A stretch of DNA of 64,000 nucleotides from Frigoribacterium sp. PhB116 (GCF_004364285.1 NZ_SOBE01000005.1:124001-188000), one strand, 5' to 3'; numbered from the stretch's first letter, positions 9,133 to 17,230 are shown. Numbers and translations are program-made. The notes: generated from the sequence alone by a model not told the origin.

Positions 9133-9998
9133 TGAGTCGCTCCCGTTGAGCGGAGAAGCGCGTGAAGCTCAACCTCGGGCATGACCTTGGCCAAGGGCGC
9201 GTAGCGAAGGAGGGACGAGACGTTCTTGAAGCCAGCCGCGTAGACGATGCTCGCCAGGGGCAAAACGTTGATCTGGTCCACGATCCAGGTGATGCGGAGG
9301 CGGCGAATAGCAGGACCGTCGTATCGGGCGCCGTAGTGCATGAGCGCGATCTCCCGGGAGGACTCCTTGCGGTGGGGGATGACCGCGTAGTCATCGTCGC
9401 CGAGTCCCTCGAAGGCGATGTCTGCGTACGAATCCCACCCGACACGGATGGGGATGCTTCGCGGCGCCTTTCCGGTCACACGGACGACCCAGCCAGCCGG
9501 AGTGCGCGTCAAGTCGCGGCCACGGACCGCGGCGATCTCGGTTGCGCCGAGGCCTGCACCACCGGCAAGCGCGAGAAGCCCGTAAGAATCCCGGCGGGCT
9601 CGGTCGGTGGACCTCGACGCGGCCCAGCTCTCGAAAGCGGGAAGCTCGGCGTGCGAGAAGGGTCGTATCTCCCGGCTCTGCTTGTTGAGGCGGTGAGGAG
9701 ACGGTTCGTAACCGAGCGCTTCAGCGAGGTTCAGGAGTCTGGTCTCGGCAAGCTGCTGCGTCTTGGCACTGGGGTAGGTGCGGGCGAAGCGGTAGATCAT
9801 GGACGGGTAGAAGAGGTCATCGCGGCGCAGCTCCGCACCGGCGTCGTGGAACGCCCACACGACGTACCGACTCGCGAAGGTCAGGAGGATCCTCGTGTAG
9901 AGCATGTCGTGGGGTTTGGCGTCGAGGATGCACGCGAGCGTGAAGTCCCGCACAGGCAACCACTTGGTCGGGGCGATACGGCGCGGGTGGTAGCGCAA
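9129..9998 (-). CDS. degenerate tyrosine-recombinase-like protein A
   Basis: The C-terminal half matches a tyrosine-recombinase fold: LLALAGGAGLGATEIAAVRG corresponds to the box I helix, VTGKAPRSIPI to the beta-hairpin Lys, IRRLRITWI to the HxxR region, and LLRYAPL to the final Tyr. The box I Arg and the His of HxxR are not at their usual places, so catalysis is doubtful. A start at TTG 9998 is preferred because AGGAGG lies five bases upstream, and an 18-bp palindrome then sits about 29 bp in front, as in the paralogue. An in-frame GTG at 10115 would give 39 more residues but put the palindrome inside the gene. It is coupled to the transposase. Confidence 0.65.
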   Translation of the reverse strand: MRYHPRRIAPTKWLPVRDFTLACILDAKPHDMLYTRILLTFASRYVVWAFHDAGAELRRDDLFYPSMIYRFARTYPSAKTQQLAETRLLNLAEALGYEPSPHRLNKQSREIRPFSHAELPAFESWAASRSTDRARRDSYGLLALAGGAGLGATEIAAVRGRDLTRTPAGWVVRVTGKAPRSIPIRVGWDSYADIAFEGLGDDDYAVIPHRKESSREIALMHYGARYDGPAIRRLRITWIVDQINVLPLASIVYAAGFKNVSSLLRYAPLAKVMPEVELHALLRSTGATQ

Positions 9999-10026
9999 GA
10001 TCGCCTCCTGAAGCTCCAGCGTGGCG

Positions 10027-10044
10027 TGGTCATTAGATTGACCA
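10027..10044. promoter_or_regulatory. palindrome A (shared operator candidate)
   Basis: TGGTCATTAGATTGACCA lies upstream of the recombinase-like gene A. It matches the palindrome in front of gene B at 16 of 18 positions, and a third similar site lies at 12508. The repetition in front of three leftward genes suggests a common repressor or recombinase-like DNA-binding protein. Confidence 0.7.
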
Positions 10045-10157
10045 AAGTGTGCTACGGCACGCTCGAGTTGGGAAGAGGGGGAGGTCGGAGGTTGTGTCTC
10101 GTCAGGGGTGGTCACGAGAGATGGACATGCGACAAGACAAGGCCATCACGCGGTCTG

Positions 10158-10174
10158 GTGCGCTTTCAGCGCAC
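10158..10174. promoter_or_regulatory. perfect palindrome upstream of HTH gene A
   Basis: GTGCGCT-TTC-AGCGCAC has perfect 7-bp arms and lies 16 bp before the GTG start of the small HTH gene at 10190. It could be an autoregulatory operator of that HTH protein. It is unrelated in sequence to the TGGTCATT palindromes. Confidence 0.55.
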
Positions 10175-10189
10175 ATCTAGACTGCGGAG

Positions 10190-10498
10190 GTGCCTGATCC
10201 ACGTTTCGAGCCGCGCTCCTACCTACGTGAGCCAGGCCGCTTCGGTCGCGACCCCGAAGCTCAGTGGGTCTCGGCGGTGTCGTTCTCGTCAGGCCAGCTC
10301 GACCAGTGGGGTGCTGCACGCATTCAGCATCGGCTGGCGTGCAGCATCCGAGTCGAGATAGCGAGACGGTTCCGCTCGGTCGGGACGTACGCGGCTGCCT
10401 CTGGGCAGAGTCCTGAGCGGCTGGGGCGTCTGCTCAGGGGTGAGGTCGTGATGCGTCTGGAAGACGTGGCAAATGCCCGTCGCCATTTGGGCGTCTGA
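10190..10498 (+). CDS. small helix-turn-helix (XRE-like) protein A
   Basis: The 102-residue product has a C-terminal HTH: IRVEIARRFRSVGTYAAASG, then SPERLGRLLRGEVVMRLEDV and NARRHLGV, which follows the XRE pattern (recognition helix in SPERLGRLLRG). The N-terminal 40 residues are not recognised. It is divergent from the recombinase-like/transposase pair and is paralogous in position and fold to the 11658 gene. A DNA-binding repressor for this module is inferred. The GTG start has GGAG directly abutting it, so translation may be leaderless or the start may be slightly different. Confidence 0.65.
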   Translation: MPDPRFEPRSYLREPGRFGRDPEAQWVSAVSFSSGQLDQWGAARIQHRLACSIRVEIARRFRSVGTYAAASGQSPERLGRLLRGEVVMRLEDVANARRHLGV

Positions 10499-10585
10499 GG
10501 GAACCTGGCCGACGCGGGAAGTGATCGTCCTGTCCCTATACGGACGTCATGGCCGCAGCCTCGGCTCGCGCCGGGGTGGTAGCTA

Positions 10586-11554
10586 TCACCGAAGTGAGTC
10601 CCGCCGGGGGTCGTCGTCCGCTCTGGCGACGTAGGGCAAGAGCCGGTCGAGCGCTTCGGCTGACTGCAAGCCGGCGACCTCCAGCAATAGGTCGAGGGGC
10701 GTCCCCCGCCGGAGGTGTTCCACGATCCAGGTCGCTCGCATGCGTCGGGACTGCAGCTCGACCGTGGGGCGCGGATTCCGACTGACGAAGTCAGTGACGA
10801 GATTGATGTTCCCGCCTCGCTGACCGCTCCGGAATGCCCACCGGGAGGCTGCCTTGGACGCCGTTCGGCACTGCAGGAGGGGGGCCCACTGGGCAAGAAC
10901 CGGGACGTCTCTCGCATCGTCACCCGACACGCGCACCATGACGCCCCGACTATCTGAGGTGATGTCCACGAGTTCTAGATCGATGATCTCCCGCCCCGTC
11001 AGTCCTGCCCCGAGTCCGAGCGCGAGGAGTGCGCCGGCGCTGGTCGTCCGTTCCTCGTCGTGCTGGCTACCGGCCCACGACAACAACGAAGCCACCTCGC
11101 TCGGGGTGTACGGACGTGACGCCTCAGCCTTGCCCAGGGCCCGGAATGTACCCGCAGCTTCGTCGCCCAGGAGCGCCTCCGACGTGCGTCTCAACCGAGC
11201 GCGCAGGGTGTTCTTGCCGGCCCTGCTGTACTGCCCGAGGTGATGTTGCACGAAGCGGTTGATGAACCGCGGGTCGAAGACGTTGTCATCTTCGAGGGGA
11301 ACGCTCGCTGTCGCCCAGGCGAATAAAGCGAGACGGGAAACGGCCGGGTAGAGCTCCTTCTCGGAGTACGGCGTTCTGTGGGCTGTGTCTCGGACGACGC
11401 GCTGCACGTAGGGGCGGATGGCGGCCCACTGATCAGCAGGCATCTTCGGCGTGTACTGGTAATGAGCCGCAGCCGGCACCTCAGGCTCCCTCTCGGCCAT
11501 GCGCCTCACCGCGTCGAGCTGCCGTTCGCGGCGTTCGTCAGCTTCATCGCTCAC
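10586..11554 (-). CDS. degenerate tyrosine-recombinase-like protein B
   Basis: The 322-residue protein aligns with protein A along its length. Shared blocks are YTPKMP near the N-terminus, FDPRFINRFV, ALGLGAGLTGREIIDLELVDI (box I region), VRVSGDDARDVPV (beta-hairpin, Lys replaced), RRMRATWIVEHL (HxxR region without His) and LLPYVARA (possible Tyr). Several catalytic positions are lost, so it probably acts as a DNA-binding or structural paralogue and not as an active recombinase. It is preceded by the best of the 18-bp palindromes (11580-11597) and is divergent from a small HTH gene, duplicating the arrangement of module A but without a transposase. Confidence 0.6.
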   Translation of the reverse strand: MSDEADERRERQLDAVRRMAEREPEVPAAAHYQYTPKMPADQWAAIRPYVQRVVRDTAHRTPYSEKELYPAVSRLALFAWATASVPLEDDNVFDPRFINRFVQHHLGQYSRAGKNTLRARLRRTSEALLGDEAAGTFRALGKAEASRPYTPSEVASLLSWAGSQHDEERTTSAGALLALGLGAGLTGREIIDLELVDITSDSRGVMVRVSGDDARDVPVLAQWAPLLQCRTASKAASRWAFRSGQRGGNINLVTDFVSRNPRPTVELQSRRMRATWIVEHLRRGTPLDLLLEVAGLQSAEALDRLLPYVARADDDPRRDSLR

Positions 11555-11579
11555 CAGCGCTCATCTCCAAGCTCGAAGG

Positions 11580-11597
11580 TGGTCATTACAATGACCA
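11580..11597. promoter_or_regulatory. palindrome B (shared operator candidate)
   Basis: TGGTCATTACAATGACCA is a perfect palindrome with 8-bp arms around AC. It lies 26 bp upstream of the recombinase-like gene B and about 60 bp upstream of the divergent HTH gene, so it could control both. Confidence 0.75.
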
Positions 11598-11657
11598 ATT
11601 TGTGATACGTTCGACGGGGCGGCCGTGCGTGCGAGCTGGCGCGCCTAGCCTTGCGGC

Positions 11658-11933
11658 ATGGGTAGAACTGCGCGCGCGAAACCAGCCGCGTTGGCCCCGT
11701 CCCCGTGGCCAGACGTTCGCTCGAACGACCCGATCGGGGAAGTGGCTCGCAGATTCGCGCAGAACCTTCGTCAGGCCGTCGGCAGTCGCAGCATCCGGTC
11801 GGTAGCCGAAGCTTCAGGTGTCACCCATACGACCCTGCTGAGCGTCCTTGCGGGCCAGGTGTGGCCGGACCTCGAAACGATCGCGAAGCTCGAGCGGGGG
11901 CTCGGCGTATCCCTCTGGCCGCGCCACAGCTGA
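11658..11933 (+). CDS. small helix-turn-helix (XRE) protein B
   Basis: The 91-residue protein has an XRE-type HTH: VARRFAQNLRQAVGSRSIRS, VAEASGVTHTTLLSVLAGQV and DLETIAKLERGLGVSLWP, with THTTLLSVLAG as recognition helix. The order helix-turn-helix-DLETIAKLE is the classic Cro/CI-like layout. It is divergent from the recombinase-like gene B with palindrome B between them. A repressor of the adjacent module is inferred; binding to the palindrome is unproven. Confidence 0.75.
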   Translation: MGRTARAKPAALAPSPWPDVRSNDPIGEVARRFAQNLRQAVGSRSIRSVAEASGVTHTTLLSVLAGQVWPDLETIAKLERGLGVSLWPRHS

Positions 11934-11956
11934 TCGTTCCAACGTGGCGGTCTCGG

Positions 11957-12508
11957 TCATGTCGATTCATCAGGCCTTTGCCCGCCCCCGGGGGCTGTCT
12001 GCGGCGAGGCTCTGTCGGGAACGTCCACCATGGTCACCTCGTCGGCCCTGGGGATTGGTGCGAACCGTTGCTGGTCGGCAGTGGGAAGTTCGTCGAGCCA
12101 GACTGCTCCTCGCTCTACCAGCCGGGCTCGAAGTGACGTTCCGGTGATGTTCTCTGCGGCGTCAGTGACCGGAGTTGCCTCGAGTTGGAACTCGCCGAGC
12201 CTGAGGCACAGCTCGAGATAGGTCAGATAGGTCTGTCGCACATGGGCCAAGAGCTCGTCGGGGGCATCTTCGGTACTCGTCTCGCGGAGCACGTCCGACG
12301 TCGGTGCCCAGCTGATCGACGCCTCGTGCTCATCTGTGGCTGCTGTGAGGCCCGAGAGTGGGCCGGCAGGATGAGCTCTCCATGTGACGCTGCTGCTTGG
12401 CCGGGCTAGGAGCGAGTCGCTCAGGTCCAGGACTAGCCCTTGAATGGTGATGATGCCGAAGGCCTTGCGCTGCCCCGAGGTCGGCTTCGCTTGTTTGCTT
12501 GCATTCAT
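11957..12508 (-). CDS. hypothetical protein with shared-palindrome promoter
   Basis: I do not recognise this 183-residue protein. It begins MNASKQAKPTSGQRKAF, has a beta-rich N-terminal part (FGIITIQGLVLDLSD), a helical middle (LLAHVRQTYLTYLELCLRLGE) and a Pro/Asp-rich tail. No transmembrane segment is seen. The start overlaps palindrome C, so a promoter inside or just before the palindrome would give a leaderless or near-leaderless message. Sharing a palindrome with the two recombinase-like genes places it in the same regulon, its best functional clue. Confidence 0.5.
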   Translation of the reverse strand: MNASKQAKPTSGQRKAFGIITIQGLVLDLSDSLLARPSSSVTWRAHPAGPLSGLTAATDEHEASISWAPTSDVLRETSTEDAPDELLAHVRQTYLTYLELCLRLGEFQLEATPVTDAAENITGTSLRARLVERGAVWLDELPTADQQRFAPIPRADEVTMVDVPDRASPQTAPGGGQRPDEST

Positions 12509-12525
12509 GGTCATTACTATTACCA
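12508..12525. promoter_or_regulatory. palindrome C (shared operator candidate)
   Basis: TGGTCATTACTATTACCA matches palindrome B at 16 of 18 positions, with the first ten bases identical. It is an imperfect dyad located between the divergent starts at 12508 (leftward) and 12532 (rightward). Confidence 0.65.
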
Positions 12526-12531
12526 CCATCC

Positions 12532-13002
12532 ATGCGAAGGGTCCAGGATCACGAAAAGTTAGAAGGTGGCGGGGTGGCCGAGGGCGAGCAGGCTGGAGGG
12601 CAACACGCGATTGTCGGATTAGGCGCGAGCCCGCCGCGCGTGGTCGTGTGGGGGGCGGATGTCTCGCGCGAGGCTCCAGGCTGGCGACTTGTTGGAGTCG
12701 ATCTGGGAATGAGGGACGGGAGGCCCTTCGGGTCTCTCCACTTCGAGGCGGTTGACGGATCGCGCCGCGCTCGGGTCGCTGTCCGGTGGGACCACGTGTA
12801 CGACCAGTTGCAGTGCTTCGTCACGGATCGGAGCTTTGCGGCGGAGGGTGAGCGCCTCGAGCGAGATGCTCGGCACCGTGTCGGCACGCTGATGGCCGCG
12901 TACGCGCAGATCGGGCTTGCAATCGTCGCTGGAACTGTCGCAGAAGGCTCACTGAGGGCCGCTTCGAACCTCGTGCCGATCGGTCCGAGGCATCCCGATT
13001 GA
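12532..13002 (+). CDS. hypothetical protein
   Basis: The 156-residue frame has no recognised motif. Its middle reads as a beta-rich domain (PGWRLVGVDLGMRDGRPFGS, ARVAVRWDHVYDQLQCFVTD) followed by an amphipathic helix (ERLERDARHRVGTLMAAYAQ). It is divergent from the 12508 gene across palindrome C. ATG 12532 is preferred to the longer frame at 12499, which would cross the palindrome. Reality as a gene is likely but not certain. Confidence 0.45.
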   Translation: MRRVQDHEKLEGGGVAEGEQAGGQHAIVGLGASPPRVVVWGADVSREAPGWRLVGVDLGMRDGRPFGSLHFEAVDGSRRARVAVRWDHVYDQLQCFVTDRSFAAEGERLERDARHRVGTLMAAYAQIGLAIVAGTVAEGSLRAASNLVPIGPRHPD

Positions 13003-13064
13003 TTGCCACTCGGGGGGTGGCGCGGTGAGCCCAGAACCCTTCGCAGAGCATCGGCCCAAGGTGA

Positions 13065-13580
13065 TCACTCCTCGTAGTCGACTGCGCCTTCGATGACGAG
13101 AAACAGCATGAATAGCTGTTCTGCGAGCACTGCCAGGTCATAGGCGACGTCTTCCACCTGTGCCACGGTCAATGTGCGGTCCACCGTCCCTTTGGCCCTG
13201 ACCCGGCTCGCCGAAGCTGGTCCTTTACCCGGTGTGGTCCACGCCCCGTGCAGCAGGTGGTTCCGGCTCTCCATCGCAACCCTCGAGTCGGCGGACAATC
13301 GCGTGAACATGTCGCGGACCTGCCCCTCGAAGCGGTGCAGCTTCACGAGCTTTGCGCCCAACTCGAGCAGGCCGCTGAAGGAGGCTCCCCGAGTCACCAC
13401 AATTCCTATTTCGTTTGTCTCGCGGTCATCGTCGCTGACGAGGGGCATGACTGTGAACGCCAGCGTGCGCTCCAATCGAGCAGACCAGTACGCGACCTCG
13501 CCCATCGCGACCAGGTGCTCTCGATCGAGGCTGGTGGCGCGTACTCGGGCACGGTGTTCGGGAGAGGGGCGCTCGATCAT
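13065..13580 (-). CDS. hypothetical helical protein with HEPN-like motif
   Basis: This 171-residue all-helical protein has VAYWSARLERTLAFTVMPL near the N-terminus and MESRNHLLHGAW in the middle. The second contains R-x4-H (RNHLLH), the signature of HEPN ribonuclease domains found in toxin, abortive-infection and CRISPR systems. The C-terminal helix AVLAEQLFMLFLVIEGAVDY is hydrophobic. No adjacent MNT nucleotidyltransferase antitoxin is seen. The HEPN call rests on one motif and the helical pattern and should be treated as a lead only. Confidence 0.45.
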   Translation of the reverse strand: MIERPSPEHRARVRATSLDREHLVAMGEVAYWSARLERTLAFTVMPLVSDDDRETNEIGIVVTRGASFSGLLELGAKLVKLHRFEGQVRDMFTRLSADSRVAMESRNHLLHGAWTTPGKGPASASRVRAKGTVDRTLTVAQVEDVAYDLAVLAEQLFMLFLVIEGAVDYEE

Positions 13581-13947
13581 GCATCAGCTCCGAGGGAGGC
13601 GGGCACCGATGCTAACGGGGTGACCGTCAACGGCTTGACTGGCGATAGGTGCCCAGGAGCCGACCGGGTGGCCAGGTTTCTTCCTGGCCCGCCCTCGCTT
13701 TTCTGCATCGGCTGGGCCGACCCTCCAAGACCTGCCTGGGCGTCATGCGGGGCTGTGAGGTAGGGAGCGACGATCGGCGAACAGGCGCATTCGAGGAGGG
13801 GCGACGAGGTCATTTCGGCAGTGTCACATAGGGGCCCGTCACCGGAATCTGTTTCGGACCACCTATCTGCGACAGTCGGATCAGTGCAGCTCTGAGGAAA
13901 TGGTCGAGGTTGGCGATCGTCCGGTGGACGATCGCTAAGCCGCTTCT
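13581..13947. other. gap without a supported gene
   Basis: No frame here has a convincing start, ribosome site or protein-like sequence. It separates the transposase/recombinase module from the metal-resistance genes and shows no clear repeat or terminator. Confidence 0.6.
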
Positions 13948-14850
13948 CTACTCGTTCTGCTTGAGCGTCAAAGGCACGGGGGTCCAGGTGCGGCCGTTGT
14001 CGTGACTGACGACAATGGCTCGATCATCGACGGCGAATTGAACGGTCTTGTCGCCTATGTCGATGATGTCGAAGGCTTGCGGTTGGCCTTCGAGCTGTCC
14101 GACCTGTGACCAGGTTGCGCTCCCTGGATCGAGAGACCATACGGTGCCGTCAATGGTTGCGCCAGCGATCGAATATGCAGATGAGGCGACGTGCACAAGT
14201 GGCGGCGCCTCGGGGCTAGGGGTCAGGGTGGCGCCGCGGTCGGTGCTGCGTTCCAGACCATCGGGACCTGCGGCCCAAAGGATCTCGGGGTTGGCCGAGT
14301 CGACGGCCAGTGACAGGGCCGTTGTTGTTGCTTCCGTTGTCCAGGTCGCACCGTCATCGTCGCTCCGAAGGATGGCCTGGGTGGTCGAGTTCAGCCCAAG
14401 GACGCTATCGGCGGCCGTCGTCAGGTCGTGAAAGTCGGCTTTGCCCTCCAGGCTGATGGTCTGCCACGTTGTCCCCGAGTCCTCACTGCGAAGCAGCCCC
14501 CGGTTGGACGGCGCTGTCGTCGGAGCGGTGACTGCGGGGTGGCCTGAGGCGATGAGTACGTCTTGCGGCGTGGTCGTGAGCCCCATGACGTCGAACCGGT
14601 CGTCACCGACCGGGATCAACGGTGCCTCTCGGGGGCGATCAGGGTCGACCGCGGTCAGGGCGAACTTCCACAGGCCGGTGTGTGTGCCCACGAGGACAAC
14701 GGGGGAGTTGTCCACGTGAGCAAACGCGTGGACGTGTTCCAGGGATGCGTCAGCCGTCGGAGGGGCGGTGGTGGCGTTCGTGCACGCGGCCATGCCGAGG
14801 ATCACTGCAGTCGTAGCGGCGAGTCCGGCGAGGGCTTTCGTGGGGCGCAT
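13948..14850 (-). CDS. F510_1955-type beta-propeller lipoprotein
   Basis: The 300-residue product has a lipoprotein signal (LAATTAVILGMAAC, Cys at about residue 22). It continues with BNR/sialidase-like repeats: LLRSEDSGTTWQTI, ILRSDDDGATWTTE, LERSTDRGATLTP and VSHDNGRTWTPV, i.e. several S-x-D-x-G-x-T-W Asp boxes. These build a beta-propeller at the cell surface. Proteins of this kind are annotated F510_1955 family glycosylhydrolase and recur beside copper genes in actinobacteria, but no enzymatic activity is established. It lies directly downstream of the M23 peptidase genes, in the same direction. Confidence 0.75.
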   Translation of the reverse strand: MRPTKALAGLAATTAVILGMAACTNATTAPPTADASLEHVHAFAHVDNSPVVLVGTHTGLWKFALTAVDPDRPREAPLIPVGDDRFDVMGLTTTPQDVLIASGHPAVTAPTTAPSNRGLLRSEDSGTTWQTISLEGKADFHDLTTAADSVLGLNSTTQAILRSDDDGATWTTEATTTALSLAVDSANPEILWAAGPDGLERSTDRGATLTPSPEAPPLVHVASSAYSIAGATIDGTVWSLDPGSATWSQVGQLEGQPQAFDIIDIGDKTVQFAVDDRAIVVSHDNGRTWTPVPLTLKQNE

Positions 14851-14889
14851 GTGTGACGTGGTGATGGTGGTTTCCTGTCGGGCGGGCGG

Positions 14890-16173
14890 TCAGCCGAGTC
14901 GAATGCCGCGGGCGGACATGAAGGGCGCGGGGTCCGTGGAGGTACCTCCTGGTCGCACTTCGTAGTGCAGATGGCAGCCGGTGGACCCGCCTGTCGAACC
15001 GGCACGAGCGATCAGTTGCCCGGCTTCGACCCGCTGGCCGCGGCTGACGAGCAGCCCACCGTTTTCGATGTGGGCGTAGCCGGTCTGAATGCCGTTAGCG
15101 TGTTCGAGGAGGATCCAGTTGCCGTAGCTGCCGTAGACCCCTGAGTAGGCCACGGTGCCGGCCGAAGCGGCGTAGATCGGTACCCCGCATCCCCCAGCGA
15201 TGTCGATCCCGGAGTGCAACTTCCAGACCCGTTGAATGGGGTGAATTCGGTACCCGTAGGCGCTGACCATTCGACCGGTGGTGGGGTTGGCCCATCCGCT
15301 CCCGGCTACTTGACCGGCAGACGTTGCAGCCGCGGCCGCAGCGGCAGCCCGGGCGGCTGCTTCCGCCTGGATGCGTGCCCGTTCTGCGGCGCGGGCAGCT
15401 TCGCCGGCGGCGAAGTCCTGCTCGGTCGCGGCACGCTGATCCGTGAGCACGGCAAGCTGCGCTTGCAGCTCAGCTTGCTTGTCGACTTGCACTGCCAGTG
15501 CCTCATCGGCTGCCGCGGAGGCAGCCTCGGCGTCCCGGCGGGCGTCATCGGCTTCCTGGCGGAGAGCGTCGCGGGCGTCCCGGGCGAGGGCCGCCTGATC
15601 ACCGAGGCCCTGAGCGATGTTCTGATCCTGGCTTGCGTCGACGTAGATGCCTTGGCTTGTTTCAGCGAGCTTGTCGGCAAACCCCAGCTGAGAGAGAAAA
15701 TCGTCCGGGTCCTGGGCGCCGGTGAGCAGGGTGCTGGTCAAGTCCTGGCCGCCGCTGCGTGCTTGCGACGCGATGATCTGAGCTGCCCGGTCTCGAGACT
15801 GGGTGGCGGTGGCCTCGGCTGTGCGGGCCTGCTCCTGGAGTGTGTCTGCTTGGTACGCCGCGTCGAGGAACTGAGCGTCTGCTTCCTCGTACTCGGCGCC
15901 ACGGGTCAGAGCGAGCTCAGCGCTGGCAGTGGCCGCGGAGTCGAGTTCTGCGATCTGCGTCGTGATCTGCGCCACGAGGGCCTGGCCTTCCGTTTCGGAG
16001 GCACGAGCTGCTTCGACCTCGGCCCACGTCGGGTACTCAACTGCGGACGCCTGCCCCACCGGGGTGAGGACGGCAACAACCATCGCCACCACCGTGATGC
16101 TCCCCAGAACGAGCCTCACCCGGAAGGGACGGATGATGTGGCCACGACCGGGTGGCTGTTGTGCGGGCGTCAT
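14890..16173 (-). CDS. M23-family peptidase with coiled coil (secreted)
   Basis: Secreted murein endopeptidase-like protein of 427 residues. It has a signal peptide (VVAMVVAVLTPVGQASA), a long Ala/Glu/Gln-rich coiled coil (residues about 50-290), and a C-terminal M23 (LytM) domain with HSGID and GCHLHYEV giving the H-x3-D and HxH zinc ligands. ATG 16173 starts one base after the stop of the upstream M23 gene, so they are coupled; the longer frame would overlap that gene. Its closest relative in the window is the peptidase at 35686, with the same signal-coiled coil-M23 design and YPTWxxV after the signal. The role is probably wall cleavage or activation of other hydrolases. Confidence 0.9.
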   Translation of the reverse strand: MTPAQQPPGRGHIIRPFRVRLVLGSITVVAMVVAVLTPVGQASAVEYPTWAEVEAARASETEGQALVAQITTQIAELDSAATASAELALTRGAEYEEADAQFLDAAYQADTLQEQARTAEATATQSRDRAAQIIASQARSGGQDLTSTLLTGAQDPDDFLSQLGFADKLAETSQGIYVDASQDQNIAQGLGDQAALARDARDALRQEADDARRDAEAASAAADEALAVQVDKQAELQAQLAVLTDQRAATEQDFAAGEAARAAERARIQAEAAARAAAAAAAATSAGQVAGSGWANPTTGRMVSAYGYRIHPIQRVWKLHSGIDIAGGCGVPIYAASAGTVAYSGVYGSYGNWILLEHANGIQTGYAHIENGGLLVSRGQRVEAGQLIARAGSTGGSTGCHLHYEVRPGGTSTDPAPFMSARGIRLG

Positions 16174-16174
16174 G

Positions 16175-17197
16175 TCAGAGCACCCGGCCGGCGTTGGTTT
16201 CGAGCCACAGCTGCGGGTCGATCTGAAGTGTGCCGCCAAGCAAGATGCTCAGGTGCAGGTGCGCACCGGTGCTGACCCCGCTGTTGCCTACCCGGCCCAC
16301 CAGGTCCCCGACATTGACACGGTCTCCGACCCGCAGGGGGCTGGAACCGAGGACCATGTGGGCGTAGAGGCTGCTGACGGTCTGGCCATCGATCTGGTGG
16401 TCGATGATGGCGTACTGCCCGTACGCCCCGCCCATCCCCGACACACGAACGGTGCCGGCAGCGATCGCCCCGATGGGGGTGTTCTTGCCCGGGACCATGT
16501 CGATTCCCTCGTGCATGGCCGAACACGCACCGCACGGCCGCGCCCGGGGCCCGAAGTCCGAGCTGAGGGGGGTTACCCCAGGGAAGGGCCACCGAATGTC
16601 CCCGGTCCCGGTATTGACCTGGGCTGCTGCTCCGGCACCTCCCGAGGTAGCACTTTGTGTGGTGGCGAGTGCTTGCTCGGTCACGGCGTAGCCGTCTCGA
16701 CCGTCAACGGACAATGCCACCACGGAGGCGGCAAGGGATTGTCCACTGATCGGGGCAACAACACTCGTCGGGGTGGCCCCGCCCGCCAGATCAGAGGCAG
16801 TAGCCGGGGTCGTGTTCGCGGTGAAGAACATCGCCACCGCCAGCGCCCCGATAACAGGACCCAGGGTGCGGAGCTTGCGGGGACGAGCCGGTACCGACCA
16901 GGCGCTCTCGGGGAGCTGCTCCACAGCCCACGGCCGGGCTCGAGGTGCTGCTCCGGGAAGTGTTGCTCGAAGCTTGGTTCGGGCGGTGGATGGGAGCGGT
17001 TCTGCTGCTTGGTAGGTGCGTCGGCGGGGGGCCGACGGTGAGGAGGAGGGGCCGGCGGTGCGTTCGCGGGCGAGCGCTTCCCGGCGAGTGAGGGCGGCAG
17101 GAGGCACGGGGGCAGAAAGATTTTGGGGCACCAGGAAGCTTTCGATGGTGTGAGAAGTACGACGGGTGCGCGGGCACAGGGCACCGCCCAGGGGCAA
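16175..17197 (-). CDS. M23-family peptidase, membrane-anchored
   Basis: The 340-residue protein has a long basic, Pro/Ala-rich cytoplasmic N-terminus, one hydrophobic segment (LGPVIGALAVAMFFTANTTPA) and a C-terminal M23 domain with MHEGIDM and GAHLHLSI as zinc-binding motifs. It is encoded upstream of and coupled to the 16173 peptidase. The exact start is uncertain: the first ATG is used here, but a GTG about 22 codons later is also possible. Two M23 enzymes in tandem in a metal island suggest wall remodelling tied to envelope copper handling or to passage of the element, but that is inference. Confidence 0.85.
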   Translation of the reverse strand: MPLGGALCPRTRRTSHTIESFLVPQNLSAPVPPAALTRREALARERTAGPSSSPSAPRRRTYQAAEPLPSTARTKLRATLPGAAPRARPWAVEQLPESAWSVPARPRKLRTLGPVIGALAVAMFFTANTTPATASDLAGGATPTSVVAPISGQSLAASVVALSVDGRDGYAVTEQALATTQSATSGGAGAAAQVNTGTGDIRWPFPGVTPLSSDFGPRARPCGACSAMHEGIDMVPGKNTPIGAIAAGTVRVSGMGGAYGQYAIIDHQIDGQTVSSLYAHMVLGSSPLRVGDRVNVGDLVGRVGNSGVSTGAHLHLSILLGGTLQIDPQLWLETNAGRVL

Positions 17198-17230
17198 GGC
17201 ACCGGCTGGGTGCCTCGCCCCGTGGAAGGG

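Noticed and set aside
13577-13831. Short open frames on both strands in the 13.6-13.9 kb gap
   Set aside because: No ribosome site, no domain pattern and mutual overlap; composition of chance frames.
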